In this document: piece after piece, positions 16,381-24,773 of the stretch
Layout: each line of letters begins with the position of its first letter
Numbering within the stretch: the first letter of the stretch is position 1
Origin: Streptomyces sp. NBC_00285
GTDB taxonomy: Bacteria > Actinomycetota > Actinomycetes > Streptomycetales > Streptomycetaceae
DNA length: 64,000 nt
Assembly (NCBI RefSeq): GCF_036174265.1
Contig: NZ_CP108055.1
Coordinates: 7,936,001 to 8,000,000 of the forward strand
Direction: 5' to 3'
Made by a program: the position numbers and the translations under genes
Notes under the pieces: model-generated
The model's database searches: none
Told to the model about the DNA's origin: nothing
The model's input: only the letters and a program-made list of their open reading frames with translations

Positions 16381-17730
16381 ATGCCCATGGGTCACACGGC
16401 CACAGACCAGGCAGGCACCGGGGGCCTGACAGCGACCGAGCACCGCCTGGCCAACGGGCTGCGCGTGGTGCTCTCCGAGGACCACCTGACCCCGGTCGCG
16501 GCGGTGTGCCTCTGGTACGACGTCGGTTCACGCCACGAGGTCAAGGGGCGTACCGGCCTGGCTCACCTCTTCGAGCACCTGATGTTCCAGGGCTCCAAGC
16601 AGGTCCACGGCAACGGGCACTTCGAGCTCGTCCAGGGCGCGGGCGGCTCGCTCAACGGCACCACCAGCTTCGAGCGCACCAACTACTTCGAGACCATGCC
16701 GACCCACCAGCTGGAGCTCGCCCTCTGGCTGGAGGCCGACCGCATGGGCTCGCTGCTGGCCGCCCTCGACGACGAGTCGATGGAGAACCAGCGCGACGTC
16801 GTCAAGAACGAGCGCCGCCAGCGCTACGACAACGTCCCCTACGGCACCGCGTTCGAGAAGCTGACCGCGCTCGCCTACCCGGAGGGCCACCCGTACCACC
16901 ACACGCCGATCGGCTCGATGGCCGACCTGGACGCGGCCACCCTGGAGGACGCGCGCGCGTTCTTCCGGACGTACTACGCCCCCAACAACGCCGTCCTGTC
17001 GGTCGTCGGCGACATCGACCCGCAGGAGACGCTCGCCTGGGTCGAGAAGTACTTCGGCTCCATCCCCTCGCACGACGGCAAGTCCGCCCCGCGTGACGGC
17101 TCGCTCCCCGAGATCATCGGCGAGCAGCTGCGCGAGGTGGTCGAGGAGGAGGTCCCCGCGCGCGCGTTGATGGCCGCCTACCGGCTGCCGCACGACGGCA
17201 CCCGCGAGGCCGACGCGGCCGACCTGGCGCTCACCGTCCTCGGCGGCGGCGAGTCCTCCCGCCTCTACAACCGTCTCGTACGACGCGACCGTACGGCCGT
17301 CGCGGCCGGCTTCGGACTGCTGCGCCTGGCGGGCGCGCCCTCCCTGGGCTGGCTCGACGTGAAGACCTCCGGTGACGTCGAGGTGCCGGTCATCGAGGCC
17401 GCCATCGACGAGGAGCTCGCCCGGTTCGCCGAGGAGGGCCCGACCGCCGAGGAGATGGAGCGCGCCCAGGCCCAGTTGGAGCGCGAGTGGCTGGACCGGC
17501 TCGGCACCGTCGCCGGCCGCGCCGACGAACTGTGCCGCTACGCCGTCCTGTTCGGGGACCCGCAGCTCGCCCTCACCGCTGTGGAGCGCGTCCTGGAGGT
17601 GAGTGCCGAGGACGTCCAGAAGGTCGCCAAGGCGAAGTTGCGCCCCGACAACCGGGCGGTGCTCGTGTACGAACCCACCACCGCCGAAGCCCCCGCCGAC
17701 CAGGACGAGAACGAGGAGGCGGCCCAGTGA
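16381..17730 (+). CDS. M16-family zinc metallopeptidase (catalytic subunit)
   Basis: A 449-residue insulinase/processing-peptidase-type protein. The inverted zinc motif HLFEH (H62-x-x-E65-H66) and the downstream glutamate segment ENQRDVVKNERRQ (third ligand) are present, so it should be catalytic. No signal peptide is visible, so it acts in the cytosol or is membrane associated. AAGGGA lies five bases before the ATG. It overlaps the next M16 gene by four bases (GTGA); the two probably form a heterodimer like mitochondrial MPP or the bacterial YmxG/PqqL-type pairs. Confidence 0.92.
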   Translation: MPMGHTATDQAGTGGLTATEHRLANGLRVVLSEDHLTPVAAVCLWYDVGSRHEVKGRTGLAHLFEHLMFQGSKQVHGNGHFELVQGAGGSLNGTTSFERTNYFETMPTHQLELALWLEADRMGSLLAALDDESMENQRDVVKNERRQRYDNVPYGTAFEKLTALAYPEGHPYHHTPIGSMADLDAATLEDARAFFRTYYAPNNAVLSVVGDIDPQETLAWVEKYFGSIPSHDGKSAPRDGSLPEIIGEQLREVVEEEVPARALMAAYRLPHDGTREADAADLALTVLGGGESSRLYNRLVRRDRTAVAAGFGLLRLAGAPSLGWLDVKTSGDVEVPVIEAAIDEELARFAEEGPTAEEMERAQAQLEREWLDRLGTVAGRADELCRYAVLFGDPQLALTAVERVLEVSAEDVQKVAKAKLRPDNRAVLVYEPTTAEAPADQDENEEAAQ

Positions 17731-19115
17731 GCGAGCTCGCCGCGATGGAGTTCCACCCCCAGCCTCAGGCGGGCGACGCCAGGCCATGGGCCTTTCCCGC
17801 CCCCACGCGCGGGGCGCTCGGCAACGGCCTGACGGTTCTGCGCTGCCACCGCCCCGGCCAGCAGGTCGTCGCCGTCGAGGTGCTCCTGGACGCTCCTCTG
17901 GAGGCCGAACCGGCCGGCCTCGACGGTGTCGGCACGATCATGGCGCGCGCCTTCTCGGAGGGCACCGACAAGCACTCCGCCGAGGAGTTCGCCGCCGAGC
18001 TGGAGCGCTGCGGCGCCACCCTCGACGCGCACGCCGACCACCCGGGCGTCCGGCTGAGCCTCGAAGTGCCGGTCTCCCGCCTCGCCAAGGCACTCGGTCT
18101 GCTGGCAGACGCCCTCAGGGCGCCCGCCTTCGCGGACAGCGAGATCGAACGGCTCGTCAACAACCGCCTGGACGAGATCCCGCACGAGCTCGCCAACCCG
18201 TCCCGCCGCGCAGCCAAGGAGCTCTCGCGGGAGCTGTTCCCGGCGGACTCGCGCATGTCCCGCCCGCGCCAGGGCACCGAGGAGACGGTCGAGAACATCG
18301 ACTCCGCGGCGGTGCGCGGGTTCTACGAGAAGCACGTGCGGCCCGCCACCGCGACCGCCGTGGTCGTCGGCGACCTCACCGGCATCGACCTGGACGAACT
18401 GCTCGGCGACACCCTCGGCTCCTGGACCGGCTCCACGGCCCAGTCGCGCCCCGTGCCGCCGGTGACCGCCGACGACACCGGCCGCGTCGTCATCGTGGAC
18501 CGCCCCGGCGCCGTCCAGACGCAGCTGCTGATCGGCCGTATCGGCGCCGACCGGCACGCACGCGTGTGGCCCGCCCAGGTGCTCGGCACGTACTGCCTCG
18601 GTGGCACCCTCACCTCCCGTCTGGACCGTGTCCTGCGCGAGGAGAAGGGCTACACCTACGGCGTGCGGTCGTTCGGACAGGTCCTCAGGTCCGCCCCGGA
18701 CGGCTCGGGTGCCGCGATGCTCGCCATCAGCGGCTCGGTCGACACCCCGAACACCGGTCCCGCCCTCGAGGACCTGTGGACCGTGCTGCGCACGCTCGCG
18801 GAGGGCGGCCTCACCGACGCCGAACGGGACGTCGCCGTACAGAACCTCGTCGGCGTGGCGCCGCTCAAGTTCGAGACGGCGGCGGCCGTGGCGGGCACCC
18901 TGGCCGACCAGGTCGAGCAGCACCTGCCGGACGACTACCAGGCGACCCTGTACCAGCACCTCGCCGCGACGGGCACCGTCGAGGCCACCGCGGCCGTCGT
19001 GAGCGCGTTCCCCGTGGACCGGCTGGTGACGATCCTGGTCGGCGACGCGGCCGCGATCAAGGAGCCCGTAGCGGCCCTCGGCATCGGCGAGGTCAAGGTC
19101 GTGTCAGCCGAGTAG
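17727..19115 (+). CDS. M16-family peptidase-like protein (non-catalytic subunit)
   Basis: A 462-residue M16 homolog without the HxxEH motif: the corresponding region reads GVGTIMARAFSEGTDKHSAEEF. It keeps the second-domain glycine-rich and RVLREEKGYTYGV motifs (substrate/partner-binding in the alpha-type subunit). The expected role is partner of the catalytic subunit encoded just upstream. GTG 17727 follows an excellent GAGGAGG site and overlaps the previous stop codon. Confidence 0.9.
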   Translation: MSELAAMEFHPQPQAGDARPWAFPAPTRGALGNGLTVLRCHRPGQQVVAVEVLLDAPLEAEPAGLDGVGTIMARAFSEGTDKHSAEEFAAELERCGATLDAHADHPGVRLSLEVPVSRLAKALGLLADALRAPAFADSEIERLVNNRLDEIPHELANPSRRAAKELSRELFPADSRMSRPRQGTEETVENIDSAAVRGFYEKHVRPATATAVVVGDLTGIDLDELLGDTLGSWTGSTAQSRPVPPVTADDTGRVVIVDRPGAVQTQLLIGRIGADRHARVWPAQVLGTYCLGGTLTSRLDRVLREEKGYTYGVRSFGQVLRSAPDGSGAAMLAISGSVDTPNTGPALEDLWTVLRTLAEGGLTDAERDVAVQNLVGVAPLKFETAAAVAGTLADQVEQHLPDDYQATLYQHLAATGTVEATAAVVSAFPVDRLVTILVGDAAAIKEPVAALGIGEVKVVSAE

Positions 19116-19155
19116 AAGGAACGGCAGAGAGGCCGGCGGAGCAGCCGCCGCACAG

Positions 19156-19187
19156 GGGCCCTGGTGACGGAAGCGTCACCAGGGCCC
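19156..19187 (+). terminator. Terminator after the M16 operon
   Basis: A perfect 14-base stem GGGCCCTGGTGACG / CGTCACCAGGGCCC with loop GAAG, followed by TT. Confidence 0.85.
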
Positions 19188-19334
19188 TTAGATGTCCGAA
19201 TTGGGCAGGAGGTTGCCTGTCTGGCCTGTGGGATGCGCTACAAAAACCGTGATCGGTTTGGGGATTGAAAGTCGGCCCGCTTAGCGTCATCCCGGCTGTT
19301 CGTCAGGCAGTGCGCCGCGTCCGTGGCACCGGAC

Positions 19335-19486
19335 AGCCATCGCCGAGTCCCCGCATGGCGCGAGCCAGGGGAGCCGGGGACCCACACGCGTTGTCCCTGG
19401 GGTGAATCGGACGCCCTCGCAAGCTGCGAGGGGGTCCGTAGGAGACCTTCCTGCTCCGAACCCGTCAGCTAACCCGGTAGGCGAGA
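19335..19486 (+). ncRNA. c-di-AMP riboswitch (ydaO/yuaA family)
   Basis: The leader of the M23 peptidase gene carries the ydaO/yuaA aptamer blocks in order: CGCCGAGTCC, CGCGAGCCAGGGGAGCCGGG with GGACCCA, CCTGGGGTGAATC, a variable hairpin CCCTCGCAAGCTGCGAGGGG, GTAGGAGACCTTCCTGCTCC, then GAACCCGTCAGCTAACCCGG and TAGGC. In streptomycetes this riboswitch turns off genes for resuscitation-promoting factors and cell-wall peptidases when c-di-AMP is high. It ends just before the GGAAGGAAAGGA ribosome site of the gene at 19511. Confidence 0.9.
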
Positions 19487-19510
19487 AGGAAGGAAAGGAT
19501 CAGCCACCAC

Positions 19511-20263
19511 ATGGCGTTCACCTGCGCCGCCGGGAAGCACCGTCGTCCCAGCCGGATGAAGCGCACCACCGCCCGGGCGGCGGGCGTCGCGGCCCTCGCC
19601 ACCACCGGCGTCATCGGCACCATCGCCGCTCCGGCGCTCGCCGCCGAGAACTCCGTCGAGCAGACCGGGCTCATGCCCGTCGTCAGCGTCGGCGACTCCC
19701 TCGCCGAGCAGCTCGACGCCCAGGCCGCCGCCCAGCAGCAGGCCGCCGAGCAGAAGAAGGCGGCGGCCGAGGCCAAGAGGAAGGCCGAGGCTCGGGCCAA
19801 GGAGGAGCGCGAGGCCAAGGAGCGCGCCGCCCGCGAGGCCGAGCGCAAGCGCCTCAACAGGTTCGTCTCCCCGATCTCCGGCTCCTACATCTCCACCGGC
19901 TACAAGACCGGCGGCTCCCTGTGGTCCTCCGGCAGCCACACCGGGGTCGACTTCCACGCCGCGAGCGGCACCTCCGTCCACACGGTCGGCCGCGGCACTG
20001 TCGTGGAGGCCGGTTGGGGCGGGTCGTACGGCAACGAGATCGTGATCAGGATGGCCGACGGCACGTACACCCAGTACGGCCACCTGTCGTCCATCGGCGT
20101 CTCGGTCGGTCAGTCGGTCACCCCCGGCCAGCAGATCGGCCTGTCCGGCGCGACCGGCAACGTCACCGGGCCGCACCTGCACTTCGAGGCCCGCACCACC
20201 GCCGAGTACGGCTCGGACATCGACCCCGTCGCCTATCTGCGCTCGCACGGCGTGAGTGTCTGA
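19511..20263 (+). CDS. Secreted M23 peptidoglycan endopeptidase
   Basis: A 250-residue exported protein. Residues 1-44 are a signal peptide (basic start, hydrophobic core, PALA cleavage region). Residues about 66-115 are an Ala/Glu/Lys/Arg coiled coil that probably spaces the enzyme from or along the wall. Residues about 118-245 are a lysostaphin-type M23 domain with zinc ligands H143 and D147 (HTGVDF) and H224 in HLHFE, and catalytic H191 (GHLSS). It should cut peptide cross-bridges of peptidoglycan. The upstream c-di-AMP riboswitch ties wall hydrolysis to osmotic/second-messenger state. Confidence 0.92.
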   Translation: MAFTCAAGKHRRPSRMKRTTARAAGVAALATTGVIGTIAAPALAAENSVEQTGLMPVVSVGDSLAEQLDAQAAAQQQAAEQKKAAAEAKRKAEARAKEEREAKERAAREAERKRLNRFVSPISGSYISTGYKTGGSLWSSGSHTGVDFHAASGTSVHTVGRGTVVEAGWGGSYGNEIVIRMADGTYTQYGHLSSIGVSVGQSVTPGQQIGLSGATGNVTGPHLHFEARTTAEYGSDIDPVAYLRSHGVSV

Positions 20264-20288
20264 CGACGTTCCGCGAGATCTTCTTCGG

Positions 20289-20313
20289 CCCCGGCTCCTT
20301 CGAGCCGGGGTTT
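20289..20313 (+). terminator. Terminator after M23 peptidase
   Basis: A nine-base stem CCCCGGCTC / GAGCCGGGG with a four-base loop and a TTT tail, 25 bases after the stop codon. Confidence 0.85.
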
Positions 20314-20451
20314 CCGCGTTTAGAGTGCCCCGCTGTCCAAAAAATATCCATGGATTCCGGTCCGCCGTCGGAAATTCCCACTCTTTGCAATAGAGTCACT
20401 GAACACACGTCAATCGGCGACGTTTCACGGGGATTAAGACGGAGGTCGGAC

Positions 20452-21147
20452 ATGCGTATTCCGGCGCACTCGGTATGCACGGCTATCCGGGACGACATCG
20501 TCGCCGGTGTCTACGAGCGCGGCAGCCGGCTCACCGAGGAACTGCTCGCCCGCCGCTACGGCGTCTCCCGCGTCCCCGTCCGGGAGGCCCTGCGCACCCT
20601 GGAGGCCGAGGGCTTCGTGGTGACGCGACGCCACGCGGGGGCGTGCGTGGCAGAACCGACCGACCAGGAGGGCGCCGACCTCCTGGAGATGCGCATGCTG
20701 CTGGAGCCGCTCAGCGCCTCCCGGGCCGCCCAGCGGCGCACCGAGGCCCATCTGAAGGTGCTGCGCGGCCTGGTCCGGCTGGGCCAGGAGCGGGCCAGAC
20801 GGGGAAACAGTGAGGATCTGCGCTCCCTGGGGGGCTGGTTCCACGAGACGCTCGCCCAGGCCTCCGGAAGCCCCGCCATGACCTCGATGCTGACCCAGCT
20901 GCGGCACAAGATCGCCTGGATGTACGTGGTGGAAGCGCCCGCCAACCCGGTGGAGTCCTGGGCGGAGCACGGCGCGATCGTGGACGCGGTGGCGCGCGGG
21001 GACGGTGAGCGGGCGCGGGCGATCACCGCCCTGCACGCCGAGCGCTCGGGTGCGGTGCACCGTCTGCGGTTCGCCTCGGGTGCCGATCGCCCGGACCGTG
21101 TGAGGACCTCGCAACATCCTGTAAACGTGACGGGGCTGCGGCATTAA
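20452..21147 (+). CDS. GntR-family regulator, FadR/FCD subfamily
   Basis: A 231-residue repressor-type protein. The winged helix-turn-helix (about 5-70) contains the GntR signature ELLARRYGVSRVPVREALR followed by the wing. The C-terminal all-helical FCD domain (about 80-205) usually binds a carboxylate or sugar acid. GGAGG lies six bases before ATG 20452. It stands alone between terminators, so its target is not evident; the next gene set (ptsH) carries a DasR-type site, but this protein is FCD-type, not the HutC-type DasR itself. Confidence 0.88.
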   Translation: MRIPAHSVCTAIRDDIVAGVYERGSRLTEELLARRYGVSRVPVREALRTLEAEGFVVTRRHAGACVAEPTDQEGADLLEMRMLLEPLSASRAAQRRTEAHLKVLRGLVRLGQERARRGNSEDLRSLGGWFHETLAQASGSPAMTSMLTQLRHKIAWMYVVEAPANPVESWAEHGAIVDAVARGDGERARAITALHAERSGAVHRLRFASGADRPDRVRTSQHPVNVTGLRH

Positions 21148-21215
21148 CACGGGCGCCGTATACAAAGAGTGGGTAATTCGCGGGGGACTATTTATGCTGC
21201 CTGTAAATGGGAAAT

Positions 21216-21253
21216 GCGAAGGGCCCGCCCGATAATTCGGACGAGCCCTTCGG
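21216..21253 (-). terminator. Terminator after ptsH
   Basis: GCGAAGGGC (from 21216) pairs with GCCCTTCGGC (to about 21253); the AT-rich loop region carries a small inner hairpin. It is positioned to end the ptsH transcript and could also stop readthrough from the GntR gene. Confidence 0.6.
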
Positions 21254-21285
21254 CGATGTTTTACCGCACTGTGCCCCGAAAGAAC

Positions 21286-21567
21286 TCAGACGGTCTCGGG
21301 AAGTTCCTCGAGTCCTTCGGCGACCAGTTTCGCGAGCCGGTCGAGGGCCGCGTCCGCGCCCTCGGCGTCGGAGGCGAGGACGATCTCCTCGCCGCCCTGG
21401 GCGCCCAGCCCGAGCACGGCCAGCATGGACGCCGCGTTGACAGGGTTGCCGTCGGCCTTGGAGATCGTCACCGGGATACCTGCGGCCGTGGTGGCCCGGA
21501 CGAAGATGGAAGCGGGGCGGGCGTGGAGACCCTCGGCCCAGCCGACGTTGACGCGGCGCTCAGCCAT
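21286..21567 (-). CDS. ptsH: PTS phosphocarrier protein HPr
   Basis: A 93-residue protein with the HPr active site GLHARPAS (phosphorylated H15) and the SMLAVLGLG block holding the regulatory-serine position (S47). It relays phosphate from enzyme I to sugar-specific enzyme II components and links sugar uptake to regulation in the cytosol. The ATG at 21567 is preceded by GAAGGG at a long but usable spacing. A DasR-type dre element sits about 25 bases upstream of the start. EI and EIIA genes are elsewhere, as is normal in Streptomyces. Confidence 0.95.
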   Translation of the reverse strand: MAERRVNVGWAEGLHARPASIFVRATTAAGIPVTISKADGNPVNAASMLAVLGLGAQGGEEIVLASDAEGADAALDRLAKLVAEGLEELPETV

Positions 21568-21591
21568 GTGATGCTGCCCTTCGGTGTTCAG

Positions 21592-21607
21592 GGTTGTCTA
21601 GACCAGT
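21592..21607 (-). promoter_or_regulatory. DasR-responsive element (dre) upstream of ptsH
   Basis: On the minus strand the site reads ACTGGTCTAGACAACC, matching the dre consensus ACTGGTCTAGACCAGT at 13 of 16 positions, including the full TGGTCTAGAC core. DasR, the N-acetylglucosamine regulator, is known to control PTS genes in S. coelicolor, which makes this assignment strong. Confidence 0.8.
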
Positions 21608-21784
21608 TTCCCACACGTGAAGTGTCTCCGGAGGGGGCTCGTTCGTCCCCTGCGGGGTGAGCGGTCGGACCGCGGCCTCGGCCCGACTTCCGTCCTGGCG
21701 GGGACAGGCGAGTCCTCGCGGGTCCTCGCACGTTCTCGCTTCGTTCTCCACAGACTGCCTCGCGCTGTTGTCATACGCGAGCCG

Positions 21785-21790
21785 TACTCT
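21785..21790 (+). promoter_or_regulatory. -10 element of a probable leaderless transcript (acetyltransferase)
   Basis: TACTCT lies exactly seven bases before ATG 21798 and there is no ribosome site between them, the pattern of a leaderless mRNA. Confidence 0.4.
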
Positions 21791-21797
21791 GGGGCCC

Positions 21798-24722
21798 ATG
21801 CAGAGCGCGTCGGACCGGCACGAGTACCCCGCCCACTGGGAGGCCGACGTGGTGCTGCGCGACGGCGGCACCGCGCGCATCAGGCCCATCACCGTCGACG
21901 ACGCCGATCGCCTGGTCAGCTTCTACGAGCAGGTCTCGGACGAGTCGAAGTACTACCGCTTCTTCGCGCCCTACCCTCGCCTGTCCGCCAAGGACGTCCA
22001 CCGCTTCACGCACCACGACTTTGTGGACCGGGTGGGTCTCGCCGCCACGGTCGGCGGCGAGTTCATCGCCACCGTACGCTACGACCGCATCGGGGACGGC
22101 GGCATGCCCGCCTCCGCCCCAGCCGACGAGGCCGAGGTCGCCTTCCTCGTCCAGGATGCCCACCAGGGGCGCGGTGTGGCCTCCGCCCTCCTCGAACACA
22201 TCGGTGCCGTCGCCCGCGAGCGCGACATCAGGCGCTTCGCCGCCGAGGTGCTGCCCGCCAACGTCAAGATGATCAAGGTGTTCACGGACGCCGGGTACAC
22301 CCAGAAGCGCAGCTTCGAGGACGGCGTCGTACGCCTGGAGTTCGACCTGGAACCCACCGACCGCTCGCTCGCCGTGCAGTACGCGCGCGAACAGCGTGCC
22401 GAGGCGCGGTCCGTGCAGCGGCTGCTCACCCCCGGGTCGGTCGCCGTCGTCGGCGTCGGCCGCACCCCCGGCGGCGTGGGCCGCAGCGTGCTCGGCAACA
22501 TCAGGGAGGCCGGATTCACCGGCCGCCTGTACGCCGTGAACAAGGCGTTCACCGAGGACTGGAAGGACCTCGACGGGGTCCCCGCGCACCGCTCGGTGCG
22601 CGACATCGACGGCCCCGTCGACCTCGCGGTCGTCGCCGTTCCCGCCGAGCACGTCCCCGAAGTCGTCGCCGAGTGCGGGGCACACGGCGTCCAGGGACTC
22701 GTCGTGCTCTCCGCCGGGTACGCCGAGAGCGGCCCCGAGGGGCGCGAGCGCCAGCGTGAACTCGTTCGGCACGCACGCGCGTACGGCATGCGCATCGTCG
22801 GTCCCAACGCCTTCGGGATCATCAACACCTCCCCGGCCGTCCGGCTGAACGCCTCGCTGGCCCCCGAGACCCCCCGCCCCGGACGGATCGGCCTGTTCGC
22901 CCAGTCCGGCGCCATCGGCATCGCCCTGCTCTCCCGCCTGCACCGGCGCGGTGGCGGCGTCACCGGCGTGACCGGCGTCTCCACCTTCGTCTCCTCCGGC
23001 AACCGCGCGGACGTGTCCGGCAACGACGTCCTTCAGTACTGGTACGACGACCCGGACACCGACGTCGCCCTCATGTACCTGGAGTCCATCGGCAACCCCC
23101 GTAAGTTCACCCGCCTCGCCCGGCGTACGGCGGCGGCGAAGCCCCTGGTCGTCGTGCAGGGCTCGGGCACCGCCCCGCAGGGCCACGCCGTCCGCGCGAC
23201 GCGGCTGCCGCACGCCACGGTGTCCGCGCTGCTCAGGCAGGCCGGAGTGATCCGGGTCGACACCATCACCGAACTGGTGGACACCGGCCTGCTGCTCGCC
23301 CGCCAGCCGTTGCCCACCGGACCCAGGGTGGCGATCCTGGGCAACTCCGAGTCGCTGGGGCTGCTGACGTACGACGCGTGCGTGTCGGAGGGCCTCAGGC
23401 CGGCCCATCCTCTGGACCTGACCACGGCCGCCTCGCCGGACGACTTCCACGCGGCACTCGCGCGCGCGTTGGCGGACGACGACTGCGACGCGGTGATCGT
23501 GACGGCGATTCCGGCCGTGGGTGAGAGCGTCGCCGGAGTCTCCGGCACCGCGGGACCCACCGGGGACGCGGCGCTGGCGGAGGCACTGCGTTCGGCCGCC
23601 GAGCGGGTGCCGGGCAAGCCGGTGCTGGTGGTCCACGTCGAACTGGGCGGGCTCGCGGAGGCCCTGTCGGCCGCGGCGAGCACAGCGCCGTCGACGATGC
23701 CCGGCGCCGTGCCGAGGAACACCGGCGGGGAGGCGACACCTTCTCCCGCCCCGGCGCCCGGAGCGATCCGCGCCGACCATCCCTTCCGCGCCCTGGACCG
23801 TCTGCGGGCCCCGGCCACCTCCGGAGCTCACCTCCCCGGCCTCCAGTCCGCCACCGCGCCCCGCCTCATCCCCGCCTATCCCGCCGCCGAACGCGCAGTG
23901 CGGGCCCTCGCCGACGCCGTGCAGTACGCCCAGTGGCGCCGGGAGGCCACTGAGCCCGGCAAGGTGCCCGACTACGAGGACATCGACGAGAAGGGCGCGG
24001 CCACCCTCATCGACGGCCTGCTCACGCGCGGGCAGGGCCTCACCCTCGGTACAGAGGAGACCTGCGAGCTGCTCGGCAGGTACGGCGTCCAGGTCCACCG
24101 CGCCCTGCCCGCCCCCACCCCCGACGCCGCCGCCGAGGCCGCCCGCACCCTCGGCTACCCGGTCGCCCTCAAGGCCACCGCCCCGCACCTGCGCCACCGC
24201 GCCGACCTCGGCGGCGTACGCCTCGACCTCGCGGACGAGGAGCAGCTGCGGCGGGCGTACGCCGAGCTGAGAGAGCTGTTCGGGACTCCCGACGAACTGC
24301 GACCGGTCGTCCAGGGCATGGCGCCGCGCGGGGTGGACACAGTGATCCGGGCCGTCATCGACCCCGCCGCCGGCGCCGTGCTCTCCTTCGGGCTCGCCGG
24401 GGCGGCCTCGCAGCTGCTCGGGGACACCGCGCACCGGCTGATTCCGGTCACCGACCGGGAGGCGTCGACCCTCGTCCGATCGATCCGGACCGCACCGCTC
24501 CTCTTCGGCTGGCGCGGGTCCACGCCGGTCGACACACCCGCCCTGGAGGAGCTCCTGCTGCGGGTGTCCCGGCTGGTCGACGACCATCCCGAGGTCGTCG
24601 CGGTCACCCTGGAGCCGGTCGTCGTCGCCCAGCGCGGTCTGAGCGTCCTCGGCGCCTCCGTACGGCTCGCGCCGCCGCCCGCCCGCGACGACCTCGGCCC
24701 GCGGACGCTCCCCGCGTACTGA
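21798..24722 (+). CDS. Pat-like protein acetyltransferase: GNAT fused to NDP-forming acyl-CoA synthetase domains
   Basis: A 974-residue fusion. An N-terminal GNAT acetyltransferase (about 15-190, with VQDAHQGRGVASALLEH as acetyl-CoA loop) precedes a CoA-binding Rossmann domain (about 210-320, VVGVGRTPGGVGRSV), succinyl-CoA-ligase-like domains (about 330-640) and an ATP-grasp domain (about 750-960). The GNAT-first order is that described for PatA of S. lividans, which acetylates and silences acyl-CoA synthetases; Salmonella Pat has the opposite order. The SHTG motif holding the catalytic histidine of active NDP-forming synthetases is not conserved (GHAVRAT at the expected place), so the synthetase part is probably a sensor only. 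A proline-rich insert (about 640-700) interrupts the domains. Confidence 0.88.
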   Translation: MQSASDRHEYPAHWEADVVLRDGGTARIRPITVDDADRLVSFYEQVSDESKYYRFFAPYPRLSAKDVHRFTHHDFVDRVGLAATVGGEFIATVRYDRIGDGGMPASAPADEAEVAFLVQDAHQGRGVASALLEHIGAVARERDIRRFAAEVLPANVKMIKVFTDAGYTQKRSFEDGVVRLEFDLEPTDRSLAVQYAREQRAEARSVQRLLTPGSVAVVGVGRTPGGVGRSVLGNIREAGFTGRLYAVNKAFTEDWKDLDGVPAHRSVRDIDGPVDLAVVAVPAEHVPEVVAECGAHGVQGLVVLSAGYAESGPEGRERQRELVRHARAYGMRIVGPNAFGIINTSPAVRLNASLAPETPRPGRIGLFAQSGAIGIALLSRLHRRGGGVTGVTGVSTFVSSGNRADVSGNDVLQYWYDDPDTDVALMYLESIGNPRKFTRLARRTAAAKPLVVVQGSGTAPQGHAVRATRLPHATVSALLRQAGVIRVDTITELVDTGLLLARQPLPTGPRVAILGNSESLGLLTYDACVSEGLRPAHPLDLTTAASPDDFHAALARALADDDCDAVIVTAIPAVGESVAGVSGTAGPTGDAALAEALRSAAERVPGKPVLVVHVELGGLAEALSAAASTAPSTMPGAVPRNTGGEATPSPAPAPGAIRADHPFRALDRLRAPATSGAHLPGLQSATAPRLIPAYPAAERAVRALADAVQYAQWRREATEPGKVPDYEDIDEKGAATLIDGLLTRGQGLTLGTEETCELLGRYGVQVHRALPAPTPDAAAEAARTLGYPVALKATAPHLRHRADLGGVRLDLADEEQLRRAYAELRELFGTPDELRPVVQGMAPRGVDTVIRAVIDPAAGAVLSFGLAGAASQLLGDTAHRLIPVTDREASTLVRSIRTAPLLFGWRGSTPVDTPALEELLLRVSRLVDDHPEVVAVTLEPVVVAQRGLSVLGASVRLAPPPARDDLGPRTLPAY

Positions 24723-24760
24723 GCTGCGGCGAGCGGTGCCTCGCAGCCGGTGCGCCACCG

Positions 24761-24766
24761 TAGGAT
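24761..24766 (+). promoter_or_regulatory. -10 element of a probable leaderless transcript (DUF5998)
   Basis: TAGGAT is followed by seven bases and then ATG 24774, a classic leaderless promoter spacing. Confidence 0.4.
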
Positions 24767-24773
24767 GGACGTC

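Noticed and set aside
19402..20451. Long frame reading through the riboswitch and M23 gene into the GntR gene
   Set aside because: It is out of frame with the M23 protein, and the GntR gene has a good ribosome site at 20452.
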